This document shows positions 16,975-25,222 of a stretch of DNA of 35,948 nt, piece after piece (the stretch's first letter is position 1; every line of letters starts with the position of its first letter). Origin of the DNA: an uncultured Collinsella sp. (lineage in GTDB: Bacteria > Actinomycetota > Coriobacteriia > Coriobacteriales > Coriobacteriaceae); contig CAUHCN010000026.1 of the NCBI GenBank assembly GCA_959604825.1, positions 1 through 35,948 on the forward strand, given 5' to 3'. A program made the position numbers and the translations under genes. The notes under the pieces are model-generated. The model saw nothing but the letters and a program-made list of their open reading frames with translations. It was not told where the DNA came from and made no database searches.

Positions 16975-18390
16975 CTAGAGCGTTTGGAGTAGAGCGACGA
17001 GGAAGCGGATACCCTGGAGGTAGGCGCGGCGGGTGATGCGCTCGTTGGTACCGTGGACACCGCGCTCGCACTCGTCATCGTCGACCACAAAGGCCGAGAG
17101 GCGAATGCACTCGGGGCAAATGTGCTGGTAGTTGGCAGCGTCGGTCGCACCGATCACAGTCGAGGGCACAATTGCCACTGGCTCGAATGATCCGTTTTCC
17201 TCCGTCCCCTCTGGATCACGGAAATAGCGAGCGGCGATGGAGCGAACCGTCTCGAGGCCGGAACCACCGATGCGCGGGGACGGAGAGGGTTCGGAGCTGC
17301 CGGGGCCCAGCTCCACTTCGACACGCCCGGCAAGGTCCGCCCCGGCAACCGCCTCACGGCAGCGCGCCACAACGTCGGCCACGCTCATGCCCTCGAGCAT
17401 GCGGAAGTTAATGTTGGCCCACATATCCTGCGGCATTACATTGGCGCCGGTGCTGCCGCCCTCGATCTGCGTGGGCGCGCAGGTGGTCGTCACCAGCGGA
17501 TAGAGCTTTTTGCTGGCGAGGCAATCGCGGACAATGGCATCCCCGTTGGCGGCAATTTCATCGGCGGTGTAGAGCCCCAACTTGACAAGCTGGGCGGCAA
17601 GCAGATCGGTCACGCGCGTCGGCCACTCGATATCGCAGATTGCGGTAATGGCACGACTGAGCACCTCGAGCGACGTGCCGCCGTAGGGGTTGGAAGAATG
17701 TCCACCCTCACTCTTTGTCTTGAGCACAATGTCGGCATAGCCCTTCTCCGCGAGGTCGGCGTGCATGAGCCAACCCTCGCCCGCGCTGTACTCGGCAGCC
17801 GGAACGATGCGGTAGTCGCCCTCGTCGATCAGGTACTCAAGCTCAATGCCGCGCTCCTCGAGCACGCGGCCGATGGCGCCTGCGCCGTATTGCGTCGTCT
17901 CCTCGTCCTGGCCAAAGGCCAGGAGCAGCGTGCGCTCGTGCTGCCAACCGTACCCCAGCGCATACTCGACAGCCTCGAGAATGCCTGCGACCTGGTCCTT
18001 CATGTCGATCGCGCCGCGGCCCCAGATGTAGGTGTCGTCCACGTGCCCGCTAAAGGGGGCGTGCGTCCAGTCGGCCTCGGTACCCGGCACCACGGGAACC
18101 ACATCCATGTGGCCCATGAGCATAACGGGCTTAAGAGCTGGATCGCTGCCGGCAAGCGCCACCAGCAGCGAATGGTCAATAAGCTCGACCTCGCCCGCCG
18201 CAAACACGTGCGGCCAGGCCTGCTGCATATAGGCGCGCAGGTCGTCGAAGGGCCGCCAGTCCACCGCCTCGGCATCCATGCTCGAGATAGTCGGAAACGA
18301 CAGCACGCGACCCAAGCGCTCGCACGCGCCGGCCTCGTCCATATCGGCAAAATCGTCCTCATGCGCAAAGAAGCGCCAAACCTCGGCCAT
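16975..18390 (-). CDS. M20-family metallopeptidase
   Basis: A 471-residue zinc peptidase of the M20 (carboxypeptidase/dipeptidase) family. Visible ligands and catalytic residues are His94 and Asp96 in GHMDVVPV, Asp129 in GRGAIDMKD, Glu163-Glu164 in FGQDEETTQ, and a late His in GVHGTNE. A dimerisation-type insert separates the two halves of the catalytic domain. There is no signal peptide, so it is probably cytoplasmic. The ATG at 18390 has AAAGGA upstream; the much longer frame extending into the ABC ATPase gene is spurious. It follows an amino-acid ABC importer on the same strand, suggesting hydrolysis of imported or recycled peptides. The exact substrate is unknown. Confidence 0.9.
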   Translation of the reverse strand: MAEVWRFFAHEDDFADMDEAGACERLGRVLSFPTISSMDAEAVDWRPFDDLRAYMQQAWPHVFAAGEVELIDHSLLVALAGSDPALKPVMLMGHMDVVPVVPGTEADWTHAPFSGHVDDTYIWGRGAIDMKDQVAGILEAVEYALGYGWQHERTLLLAFGQDEETTQYGAGAIGRVLEERGIELEYLIDEGDYRIVPAAEYSAGEGWLMHADLAEKGYADIVLKTKSEGGHSSNPYGGTSLEVLSRAITAICDIEWPTRVTDLLAAQLVKLGLYTADEIAANGDAIVRDCLASKKLYPLVTTTCAPTQIEGGSTGANVMPQDMWANINFRMLEGMSVADVVARCREAVAGADLAGRVEVELGPGSSEPSPSPRIGGSGLETVRSIAARYFRDPEGTEENGSFEPVAIVPSTVIGATDAANYQHICPECIRLSAFVVDDDECERGVHGTNERITRRAYLQGIRFLVALLQTL

Positions 18391-18413
18391 GACATCCTTT
18401 CGATTGTGACGAC

Positions 18414-18437
18414 AAAGGCCGCCCCACGGGAGCGGCC
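18414..18437 (-). terminator. Weak hairpin between ABC ATPase and M20 peptidase genes
   Basis: GGCCGC (18417-18422) pairs with GCGGCC (18432-18437), and on the minus strand TTTGT follows. The short T-run suggests partial termination, which would lower peptidase expression relative to the transporter. Confidence 0.45.
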
Positions 18438-18461
18438 CTGCAACGTAAACGTTTGCGCCGG

Positions 18462-19247
18462 TTATTTGTCTTCGAGATAGCGAGAGAGGAACTCGCGAGT
18501 ACGTTGGTGCTTGGGGCTGCCGAAGAGCTCGGCCGGCGCGGCGTCCTCGAGCACCACGCCCTTGTCCATAAAGACCACGCGGTCGGACACCGTGCGGGCA
18601 AAGGCCATCTCGTGCGTGACGACAACCATGGTCATGCCGTCGGCCGCGAGCTTGCGCATGACCTCGAGCACCTCGCCCACGATCTCGGGGTCGAGTGCCG
18701 AAGTCGGCTCGTCGAACAGCATGATCTGCGGACTCATGCACAGGGCGCGGGCGATGGCCACGCGCTGCTTTTGGCCACCGGACAGGCGACCCACGGCGGC
18801 GTGCGCGAACTTTTCGAGCCCCACGCTCGCCAGATGCTCCATTGCGACCTTCTCGGCCTCGGCCTTGCCCATCTTTTTGAGCGTGACGGGCGCGAGCGTG
18901 CAGTTGTCGAGCACATCCATGTTGTTGAACAGGTTAAAACCCTGGAACACCATGCCGATGTCCTCGCGCAGCTTGTTGATATTGCAGCGCTCGGCCGTAA
19001 GGTCCTGGCCGTGGAACCAGATGTGGCCCGCGTCCGGGGTCTCGAGCAGGTTGAGGCAGCGCAGGAAGGTCGACTTACCCGAGCCCGAGGCGCCGATGAT
19101 GGTGACGACCTCGCCGGGATTAACGGACAGGTCGATGCCCTTGAGTACCTCGAGCGAGCCGAAGCTCTTGCGCAGACCCTCGACGCGGATAAGCGGCTCT
19201 TTAGTTTGTGCAGCGGTCACAGCGCCGGTGGTAGTGGTATCTGCCAT
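18462..19247 (-). CDS. Polar amino-acid ABC transporter, ATP-binding protein
   Basis: A 261-residue ATPase of the GlnQ/ArtM type. Walker A is GASGSGKST, the Q-loop sits in VFQGFNLFNN, the signature is LSGGQKQR and Walker B is IMLFDEPTS, with the switch His in VVTHEM. A 17-residue Thr/Ala-rich leader precedes the domain. The ATG at 19247 has GAGGAG at 7 nt. It powers uptake through the adjacent permease, 22 nt upstream on the transcript. Amino-acid specificity cannot be told from the ATPase. Confidence 0.94.
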   Translation of the reverse strand: MADTTTTGAVTAAQTKEPLIRVEGLRKSFGSLEVLKGIDLSVNPGEVVTIIGASGSGKSTFLRCLNLLETPDAGHIWFHGQDLTAERCNINKLREDIGMVFQGFNLFNNMDVLDNCTLAPVTLKKMGKAEAEKVAMEHLASVGLEKFAHAAVGRLSGGQKQRVAIARALCMSPQIMLFDEPTSALDPEIVGEVLEVMRKLAADGMTMVVVTHEMAFARTVSDRVVFMDKGVVLEDAAPAELFGSPKHQRTREFLSRYLEDK

Positions 19248-19269
19248 GATGATTCTCCTCGTCTTGCGC

Positions 19270-20418
19270 CTAGTTGGAGCTGGGCAGTGTGGCCGGAGCC
19301 TCGGCGCCGAGCTTTTTGCCAAAGGCCTCGAGCAGGCGGCTCGCCACAAGCGTCAGGATCAGGTAGACCACGAGCGCCACGCAGTAGACCTCCATCTGGC
19401 GGTAGTACACGCCGGCGACGGTGGTGGTGGCGTACATGAGGTCGAACACGCCGATGACCGAAAGCACCGACGAGTCCTTGATGTTGATGATGAGCTCGTT
19501 GGTGAGCGCCGGAATCGCGTTTTTAATGCCCTGGGGGAACACGACTTTGCGCATGGCCTGCCACTGCGACAGACCCAGCGAGCGCGCTGCCTCGGCCTGG
19601 CCGGAATCGATGGACTCGATGCCGCCGCGCAGGACCTCCATCATGTAGGCGGTGGAGTTGAGCGAGATGGTGACGAGGCCGGCGGTGAAGGTGCTCCAAA
19701 TCTGGTTGGCCTGGGCGGTCTCGAAGCCCATACCGCGCAAAACGGTGAAGCCCGCGTAATAGATGAGCAGGCCCTGGACCATCATGGGCGTGCCGCGCAC
19801 GATGGTGGAGTAGACGGTCGCAAAGCCGCGGCCGATACTCTTAAAGAAGCGCACCAGGTCGTTATCCACGCGGTCAAACGTCTGAATACGCAGGAACACA
19901 AAGAGCAGTGCCAGGAAAAAGGCGATGACCGTGCCGAAGGTGGCAAGCGCGATGGTGATCTCGATACCGCGAATGAAGAAGTCGCCGCTCTTGTAGGTCA
20001 TGTAGACCAGGCTCGACAAAAAGTCGCTGGGGTTGGAGTCCGAGACAATGCTCACCTGTACCAGGTCGATAAACGACATGACGCAGCGGTCGATGAAGAA
20101 GATCGCCGCGATGGCAACCACGACATAGCTGCCCAGGCGCGCGCCGCGACGGCAACGCTCGGATGCAAACGGCGACTTTTGGCGATAGTCATTCCAATGC
20201 ATGAGCTTGGTGACGAGCGCTGCCGCCGATACGACAATCCAAGCCCACAGAATCGCCCAGAGGCAGTCCTGGAACACACCCGTGGGCGCCAAGAAGCTCA
20301 GCGGCGTGGGGTTGCGCTGACTAAACGCCAGACCGAGCGCCGCGATAACGCTCGTGCCCAGGTATACATAACGGTGGTCGGCCTTGATAAAGGAGGCCAG
20401 ACGATTAATGGCTTTCAT
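19270..20418 (-). CDS. Polar amino-acid ABC transporter permease with extended N-terminus
   Basis: A 382-residue permease of the HisM/GlnP family. The C-terminal 230 or so residues form the transport core, with the EAA loop EAARSLGLSQWQAMRKVVFPQ split around residues 285-305 and a gly/pro-rich VRGTPMMVQ segment earlier. The first 130 or so residues add about three further hydrophobic helices and are unlike the short N-termini of typical 220-residue permeases. Since a single permease gene is present, it is probably a homodimer. The ATG at 20418 has GGGAGG at 4 nt. Confidence 0.93.
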   Translation of the reverse strand: MKAINRLASFIKADHRYVYLGTSVIAALGLAFSQRNPTPLSFLAPTGVFQDCLWAILWAWIVVSAAALVTKLMHWNDYRQKSPFASERCRRGARLGSYVVVAIAAIFFIDRCVMSFIDLVQVSIVSDSNPSDFLSSLVYMTYKSGDFFIRGIEITIALATFGTVIAFFLALLFVFLRIQTFDRVDNDLVRFFKSIGRGFATVYSTIVRGTPMMVQGLLIYYAGFTVLRGMGFETAQANQIWSTFTAGLVTISLNSTAYMMEVLRGGIESIDSGQAEAARSLGLSQWQAMRKVVFPQGIKNAIPALTNELIINIKDSSVLSVIGVFDLMYATTTVAGVYYRQMEVYCVALVVYLILTLVASRLLEAFGKKLGAEAPATLPSSN

Positions 20419-20427
20419 GCTGCCTCC

Positions 20428-21354
20428 CTATGCCGGCTGACGGTCGAGGCACGCGTCCCACATTTGGTCGCGCTCCTCTTGGCTAATGCCCTTGAGCGTC
20501 TTATCGATAAGTTTGAGCAGCTTGTCCGAGCCCTTGCGGCAGCCGACGTTTGCCGTGACCTCCTGCTTAAAGCCCTCGCCCTCGGCAAATTGAATCGGCA
20601 CGATACCCGGGTTTTGGGCCATATAGCCCTTCTCGTTCTCGGTGTTGTAGGTCACGGCGTCGCAGGTGCCCTGCAGCAGGTTCGAAAACACCGTGGGCAC
20701 CGAATCGACCGGATTCTTGTGAACGACGCCCGGGATCTCGTCGATGACGGTATCGAGCATCGTGTCCTTTTGGCCGAGCACCGTGGCGCCGCTAAAGTCG
20801 CTGAGCTTGGTCGCGTTTTGGTAGGGCGAGCCCTCTTTTACGAACAGGCCAAAGTAGCCGATAAAGTACGGGTCGGAAAAACCGACGGACTCCTCGCGCT
20901 CGGGCGTAGCACTCATGCCGGCGATGATAAGGTCGATCTGGCCGTTGTTGAGCGAATCGATGAGGCCCGAGAAGCTCTGTTTGACGGCAACGGGCTCGCC
21001 GCCAAGGGCCTTGCAGACGATCTTTGCGATCTGAACATCATAGCCATCGGCGTAAGCGCCCTGCACGTTGTCGATGGGGATGGTGTACTCGCTGGCCTCG
21101 GAGACCTGCCAGTTGTATGGGGCGTAGGCCGCCTCCATGCCAATACGAATCTTGTCCTTGCCGATCACGGAATCGGACAGGTCGTCGCGGCCGCCGCCCG
21201 TGGTGGTCTGGACCACCTTGAGCGTGGACGGGCGCTGGCAGCCGGCAAGTGCGCCGGCGACGACGGAAGCACCCGCAGCGAGAGCGCTACCCAAAAAGAT
21301 GCGACGGCTGCATACCGGCTGTGGATGCGCGTCGCGCTGTAGTCGAGGTTGCAT
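20428..21354 (-). CDS. Amino-acid ABC transporter substrate-binding lipoprotein
   Basis: A 308-residue family-3 (SBP_bac_3) solute-binding protein. The N-terminus has twin Arg (SRRIFLG, 16-22), a hydrophobic stretch and a lipobox LAGC with Cys39, so it is probably a Tat-dependent or Sec-dependent lipoprotein. The mature part shows IRIGMEAAYAPYNW, DGYDVQIAKIVCKALG and DLIIAGMSATPERE, the classical polar-amino-acid binding pattern. It is the first gene of the operon SBP-permease-ATPase-M20 peptidase. The ligand is not determinable by eye. Confidence 0.93.
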   Translation of the reverse strand: MQPRLQRDAHPQPVCSRRIFLGSALAAGASVVAGALAGCQRPSTLKVVQTTTGGGRDDLSDSVIGKDKIRIGMEAAYAPYNWQVSEASEYTIPIDNVQGAYADGYDVQIAKIVCKALGGEPVAVKQSFSGLIDSLNNGQIDLIIAGMSATPEREESVGFSDPYFIGYFGLFVKEGSPYQNATKLSDFSGATVLGQKDTMLDTVIDEIPGVVHKNPVDSVPTVFSNLLQGTCDAVTYNTENEKGYMAQNPGIVPIQFAEGEGFKQEVTANVGCRKGSDKLLKLIDKTLKGISQEERDQMWDACLDRQPA

Positions 21355-21454
21355 CTGATGCCTTCCCTATGTCGTTTTGCTGACAATAAGACAGGATATA
21401 CGTCAACAACCAGCAGCGCGGCATGTGCGCGAAAAATTAATAGACACACGAGGA

Positions 21455-21487
21455 CGATTGGCACAAAGTAACCTGTCCCCATGTACC
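21455..21487. repeat. Variant of the GGGACAGG mini-element
   Basis: The motif CACAAAGTAACCTGTCCCC, followed by ATGTACC, lies upstream of the amino-acid SBP and next to the composite repeat. It belongs to the same loose family as the GGGACTGTC mini-palindromes. Confidence 0.4.
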
Positions 21488-21489
21488 AC

Positions 21490-21610
21490 TTGGCATGAAA
21501 AAGGCAAGGCATAGACCTTCTGGTCATGCCTTGCCTTTTTCATGCCAAATTGTCGCTCTGGGTGGCGCGCAGCGTCGACCGGTCCGTCGTTCGTTAGAAC
21601 GGCGGAACCT
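21490..21610 (-). repeat. 3'-end composite repeat, copy 3, with intrinsic terminator (after aldose-epimerase-like gene)
   Basis: After the stop at 21611, the minus strand has a weaker GC hairpin and the shared linker GACGCTGC...CCAGAGCG. It ends in a very strong hairpin: 27 to 28-nt arms 21490-21517 and 21522-21548, loop TTCT, one bulge, with A and T runs inside the stem so that it can terminate in both directions. It nearly matches copy 2. Confidence 0.8.
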
Positions 21611-22504
21611 CTAGAGCAGGGTAACGCTAAAGCTGCGAACGTCCGTCTCACCCGGTGCCAAGGTAATGGTGTTGACCTTGTGCTCAAAGACGTCGTCCTC
21701 GGTGTCCATGGTGGTGTGGCCGGTCCAGGGCTCGAGCGCCACAAACGGGGCGTCGTTGGCGGCAGACCACACGCCGATGTACTTAAAGCCCTCAAAGTCG
21801 ATCTTGACGCCGTGGCCCGACTTGCGGCCGCGCAACGTGAGCGTGGAACCCGGGGCATCGGTGAACATGATGGCGTCGCTATCGAAGCTGCGGTGCGTGA
21901 TGGGCAGCACGTCCGAGTTATCGGGAGCCTTGTAGCTGCCCTCGAACGTCATAAGACCGTCGGGCGTGATGATGGGAGCCTCGTTGGTCCAAGCCTCGGT
22001 AAACGCCAGCTCGTAATCCTCGAACGCCTCGTCTTCGGCACCGGGGGCGGGCACGTTGAATGCAGGATGACCGCCCACCGAGAACGGCAGGGCCACGTCG
22101 CCGGTGTTGGTGACGGCAAAGGCCTGCGTGAGCGTGGCGTCGCCGGTCAGGGCATAGGTCATGTTGAGCTTAAAGTGGAACGGGAACGCCTTGAGCGACT
22201 CGGGCGTGTCAGTGATCTCGTACGTTACCGAGGAGCCGTCCTCCGAAACCTCGACCAACTTGTGCTCGACGATGCGAGCGAGTCCGTGGCGCGGCATCTC
22301 GCAGGTGCCGGCCGCAGATGTCGCCATGTTGTTGCGCAGCGATCCCACGATGGGGAACAGGATAGGCGCATGCTTGCCCCAAAAGGCCGGGTCGCCCTGC
22401 CACAGATACTCGTTGCCGTTGAGGGCAAGGCTCGTGAGCTGGGCGCCCATGGAATCGATGGCCGCGATGAGGCCGCCGCGCTTGATGGTAGTGACGGTGG
22501 ACAT
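21611..22504 (-). CDS. Aldose 1-epimerase family protein (LacX-like)
   Basis: A 297-residue galactose-mutarotase-fold protein, probably interconverting sugar anomers in the cytoplasm. Features are an N-terminal strand with GGLIAAIDSMGAQL, PILFPIVGSLRNN and, centrally, FSVGGHPAFN with the family His. It then has YIGVWSAANDAPFVALEPWTG, split as the usual W-x-x...P-F-x-x-EPW pattern. The ATG at 22504 is preceded by GGAGGAAG. It looks like a single-gene unit ending in a composite terminator. Whether it acts on free or phosphorylated hexose is unknown. Confidence 0.87.
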   Translation of the reverse strand: MSTVTTIKRGGLIAAIDSMGAQLTSLALNGNEYLWQGDPAFWGKHAPILFPIVGSLRNNMATSAAGTCEMPRHGLARIVEHKLVEVSEDGSSVTYEITDTPESLKAFPFHFKLNMTYALTGDATLTQAFAVTNTGDVALPFSVGGHPAFNVPAPGAEDEAFEDYELAFTEAWTNEAPIITPDGLMTFEGSYKAPDNSDVLPITHRSFDSDAIMFTDAPGSTLTLRGRKSGHGVKIDFEGFKYIGVWSAANDAPFVALEPWTGHTTMDTEDDVFEHKVNTITLAPGETDVRSFSVTLL

Positions 22505-22583
22505 GCTACTTCCTCCAATAGTAAACAACGGTGTCGAGGGCTATTGTCCCACTCTTGGCGGCGGGGTTGAGCGACAGGTGCAG

Positions 22584-23453
22584 TTATTGAGCAATAGCGT
22601 AAAGGTCAAACCCGCCCTGCGGCGTGCTATCGACCGTATCGGGCGCCTGTGAATTAAAACTCACCGGAACCATGCGCTTTGAGGCACGGTAACGCGTGCC
22701 GTCGGTGGCGACGGGCGGCTCATCGACCGTGAGCTCGTAGTCGCCGGGCTTGAGCTCGATGCCGTCACCTTCGGAATTGACGTATTGGTACTCGTCGATC
22801 GCTTGCCCCTTGAGCGTGCGACCCACGATATGGACGAGCATCTGGCTGTCGCCGCGCGCGGTGTCCCACGTCGCGCCGTCCTTGACCTCGACCGATACAT
22901 GCACCGAGCGCGTGCGGCTGAGCGATTGCTCGACAGACATCTCGACCTTGGCGGCGTCTTGGCGCTGCTGCTCGACATGACCCCAGATGCTGCCGATCGC
23001 CGAGCAAGCGATGACGCCGGCCATAAAGGCGATGAGAATGGGGCCGAGCGGAGAGCGACGGCCCGCGTCTTCCTCGCGAGCCAGGTTGGGGCGATGGGTG
23101 GGGGCGGGCGCCTGGGCACCCTGCGCGGGCACGTCGAGTATGCTGAAGGATGCCGTGCTGCCGGGGTCGATGGTATGGCGCGGCTGCGGGGTCTTTGCCG
23201 GCGAGATGGACATGTCGGCTGGCTCACCCAGTGTGGCCGTGGCATCGGCCTTTGCCTCGTCGGCCTCAGCCTGGGCCCAAGCCTGCTCAAAGGTCAGAGG
23301 CTCGGCGGCATCGGAGACGGCGTCAGGCTCGACAGCAGCATCGCTGCCGGTCTCGTCCTCGTCGCTCGACACGTCACGCGGCGCGGGCTCGTCCCACTCC
23401 TCGTCCGGAGCCTCGCCCTCGCTATACCACCATTCAAAGTTATCGATATCCAT
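22584..23453 (-). CDS. Uncharacterised single-pass membrane protein with acidic N-terminus
   Basis: A 289-residue protein that I do not recognise. The first 130 or so residues are acidic and low-complexity, beginning MDIDNFEWWYSEGEAPDEEW, and probably disordered in the cytoplasm. One transmembrane helix (about 136-158, ILIAFMAGVIACSAIGSIWG) follows. The external part (about 160-289) looks like a beta-rich domain with the stretch KPGDYELTVDEPPV. AAGGGGG precedes the ATG at 23453. The architecture resembles actinobacterial envelope proteins of unknown role. It is probably an independent unit. Confidence 0.75.
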   Translation of the reverse strand: MDIDNFEWWYSEGEAPDEEWDEPAPRDVSSDEDETGSDAAVEPDAVSDAAEPLTFEQAWAQAEADEAKADATATLGEPADMSISPAKTPQPRHTIDPGSTASFSILDVPAQGAQAPAPTHRPNLAREEDAGRRSPLGPILIAFMAGVIACSAIGSIWGHVEQQRQDAAKVEMSVEQSLSRTRSVHVSVEVKDGATWDTARGDSQMLVHIVGRTLKGQAIDEYQYVNSEGDGIELKPGDYELTVDEPPVATDGTRYRASKRMVPVSFNSQAPDTVDSTPQGGFDLYAIAQ

Positions 23454-23537
23454 ACGGGGCGCCCCCTTGGCCTCGCAAATAAACACTTGCTAGCCTTATA
23501 CCCCCAGATGACACGGGAGCTCGCCGGCACAGACAGG

Positions 23538-23603
23538 AAAAGCGTCACAACATTCGACGCTTTTCCTCGTTTTCGAGATTTTCATCGAATGTTGTGACGG
23601 TTT
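23538..23603. repeat. 66-bp two-hairpin repeat, copy 1
   Basis: Identical to 28416-28481 except for one base. It holds 15-bp arms (23543-23557 and 23585-23599, CGTCACAACATTCGA) around an inner CTCG-TTTT-CGAG hairpin. An overlapping 9-bp hairpin (23538-23546 with 23556-23564, AAAAGCGTC/GACGCTTTT) cannot form at the same time. It lies between the membrane-protein gene and MerR. Confidence 0.8.
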
Positions 23604-23635
23604 AGGCAGCAGCCACACCACGAATGCGACGAAGG

Positions 23636-23654
23636 AGCAGTCCCCTTGTCACAT
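23636..23654. repeat. GGGGACTG mini-element overlapping the MerR-gene stop
   Basis: On the minus strand ATGTGACAAGGGGACTGCT includes the MerR stop codon TGA. The same ATGTGA-x-AAG...GACAG pattern occurs at the LpdD-Idi stop and just after the M20 stop. Confidence 0.55.
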
Positions 23655-24518
23655 CTGGAGGGCGACGGGGATTTGGATGCAGCAGAAGTCCTCTTGGTGG
23701 GACTCGTCGTAGCTCGTGGTATCGAGGTAGCAAAAGTCGAAGGCGTTGCCGATGGGCTGGAGCGCGTGCTCGTCCATGCAGGCCACGATGGCGCGGATGC
23801 CTTCGGGCTCGTACAGCATGCCCCAGCGGCTCATGCACAGGTATGTGCCCTCGGGCAGCACTTCGATGCCGATCTCTGCCAGCTCGGCAGCGTCGCTCGG
23901 CAGCAGCTCCTCGGCACCGCGCGGCAGTACGGCAAAGGAGCCGGCACCGGCGATGGGATCGTCGGAATGCAGCGCCTCGCGACGCAGCATGGCGCCCCAA
24001 CCGCGCATGGGGCGCGTGCCCGTCAGCGTGCGCATGCGCAGGATTGCCCGCATGAGCGTGGGGTGAAGCATCGAGCGACCGCGCTCGATATCGCCCGGAA
24101 ACTCCTCAAAGACCACGTAGCGGCGCTCGAATTGCTTGAGTTCCGGACTGCCCTCGCGCTCGCGCCAGTAGACTGCCTCGTCGTAAAAGCTCAGGCGTTC
24201 CTGCACACTCGCGCGCTCAGCCTTGAGCCCGGCAATCTGCTTGTCGAGCGCCTGCACCCGCGAGCGCAGGTGATCGGTCATCTCGCCAATGTCGAACGTC
24301 GAGGTCAGGCGGTCAATCTCGTCGAGTTCGAGCCCCAGGTCGCGCAGCATACAGATCAGACGCATGAGCGGGATCTGCGTAGGCGAATAGAAACGGTAGC
24401 CCTTTTCGTTCACCACGGCGGGCTTAAACAGGCCGATCTTGTCGTAGTAGATGAGCGTTTGGCGCGAAACGTTAAACAAGCTCGCCATCTCGCTAATCGC
24501 ATACATGCCCGTCTGCAT
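23649..24518 (-). CDS. MerR-family transcriptional regulator with C-terminal effector domain
   Basis: A 289-residue regulator. The N-terminal winged HTH (about 4-72) shows YAISEMASLFNVSRQTLIYYDKIGL in two parts and then KGYRFYSPTQI. A dimerisation coiled coil spans about 75-120. The remaining 165 or so residues resemble the GyrI-like/BmrR-type ligand-binding class in length and style (PRGAEEL, LPEGTYLCM, FDFCYLDTTSY). It is the last gene on the minus strand after ubiX, with a hairpin between, so it may sense the substrate or product of the decarboxylase locus. The ATG at 24518 has GGGAGGA at 4 nt. Candidate operators are listed upstream of the locus; binding is inferred. Confidence 0.85.
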   Translation of the reverse strand: MQTGMYAISEMASLFNVSRQTLIYYDKIGLFKPAVVNEKGYRFYSPTQIPLMRLICMLRDLGLELDEIDRLTSTFDIGEMTDHLRSRVQALDKQIAGLKAERASVQERLSFYDEAVYWREREGSPELKQFERRYVVFEEFPGDIERGRSMLHPTLMRAILRMRTLTGTRPMRGWGAMLRREALHSDDPIAGAGSFAVLPRGAEELLPSDAAELAEIGIEVLPEGTYLCMSRWGMLYEPEGIRAIVACMDEHALQPIGNAFDFCYLDTTSYDESHQEDFCCIQIPVALQM

Positions 24519-24550
24519 AAGTCCTCCCGACACATCCTTTTAGCGCACAA

Positions 24551-24578
24551 AGCCCGCCGCCCACAGGGGCAGCGGGCT
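24551..24578 (-). terminator. Hairpin between ubiX and merR-type gene
   Basis: A 12-bp GC-rich stem (24551-24562 with 24567-24578, AGCCCGC core, one G-T pair) and a 4-nt loop are followed by TTTGTG. The short T-run suggests partial termination inside the cluster. Confidence 0.5.
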
Positions 24579-24595
24579 CAAACACTACTCGTATC

Positions 24596-25189
24596 CTACC
24601 CTAAAGACGCCCATGACCAGCGCTTATAGTTTGCGCATGACACGCCGACGGCCTCGAGCGCCTTGGCGGCGATGTGATGCACCGCGTCGTCGAGCGTGGC
24701 GGGGCCGTTGTAAAACGTGAGCATGGGCGGCATGAGCATGACGCCCGGTACGCGCGCCAGGCGCGCCATGTTGTCGACGTGAATGGCGCTGAAGGGCGTC
24801 TCGCGCACCATGAGCACCAGGCGGCGCTGCTCTTTCATCTGCACGTCGGCCGCGCGCAACAACAGGTTTTCGCTGTAGCCGCTCGCAATGCCGGCGAGCG
24901 TCTTCATGGAGCAGGGGGCCACGATCATACCGTCGACCGGATAGGTGCCGCTTGCGATGGCGGCGCCGATGTTCTTGTTGTCGTAGACCACATCGGCGTG
25001 CGCGACAAACTCGTCGAGCGTCATGCCGAGCTCCTGCTCGATGGTGATCTCTCCCCCGCGCGTGACGACAAGCGCCGACTCGGCGCCGGCCTGGCGCAGG
25101 CATTTGAGGCACTCAAGGCCCAGCGCGGCACCGCTGGCGCCCGAAACGCCAACGACGATGCGACGGGGACGGACAGAAGACTCAGGCAT
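24596..25189 (-). CDS. ubiX: UbiX-family flavin prenyltransferase
   Basis: Transfers a dimethylallyl group from dimethylallyl phosphate to FMN, giving prFMN, the cofactor of UbiD enzymes. The 197-residue flavoprotein has the N-terminal FMN loop GVSGASGAALG (14-24), the central APCSMKTLAGIASGYSENLL in two parts and the prenyl-site segment LVLMVRETP. These are conserved in UbiX, Pad1 and LpdB. The ATG at 25189 has AAGGAG at 5 nt. It follows the UbiD gene by 33 nt, strongly implying a dedicated cofactor supply. Whether it uses mono- or diphosphate donor cannot be read by eye. Confidence 0.93.
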   Translation of the reverse strand: MPESSVRPRRIVVGVSGASGAALGLECLKCLRQAGAESALVVTRGGEITIEQELGMTLDEFVAHADVVYDNKNIGAAIASGTYPVDGMIVAPCSMKTLAGIASGYSENLLLRAADVQMKEQRRLVLMVRETPFSAIHVDNMARLARVPGVMLMPPMLTFYNGPATLDDAVHHIAAKALEAVGVSCANYKRWSWASLG

Positions 25190-25222
25190 GACAACTCCTT
25201 AACTACTTGGTAGGGCTACTTA

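Noticed and set aside
18391..18741. An N-terminal extension of the M20 peptidase reaching into the ABC ATPase gene
   Set aside because: The ATG at 18390 has AAAGGA upstream and matches the family N-terminus. The extension overlaps the C-terminal third of the ATPase and has no homology.
18511..21342. A 943-codon plus-strand open frame
   Set aside because: Its translation is low-complexity and it is fully antisense to the ABC importer genes, which carry clear Walker, EAA and lipobox motifs.
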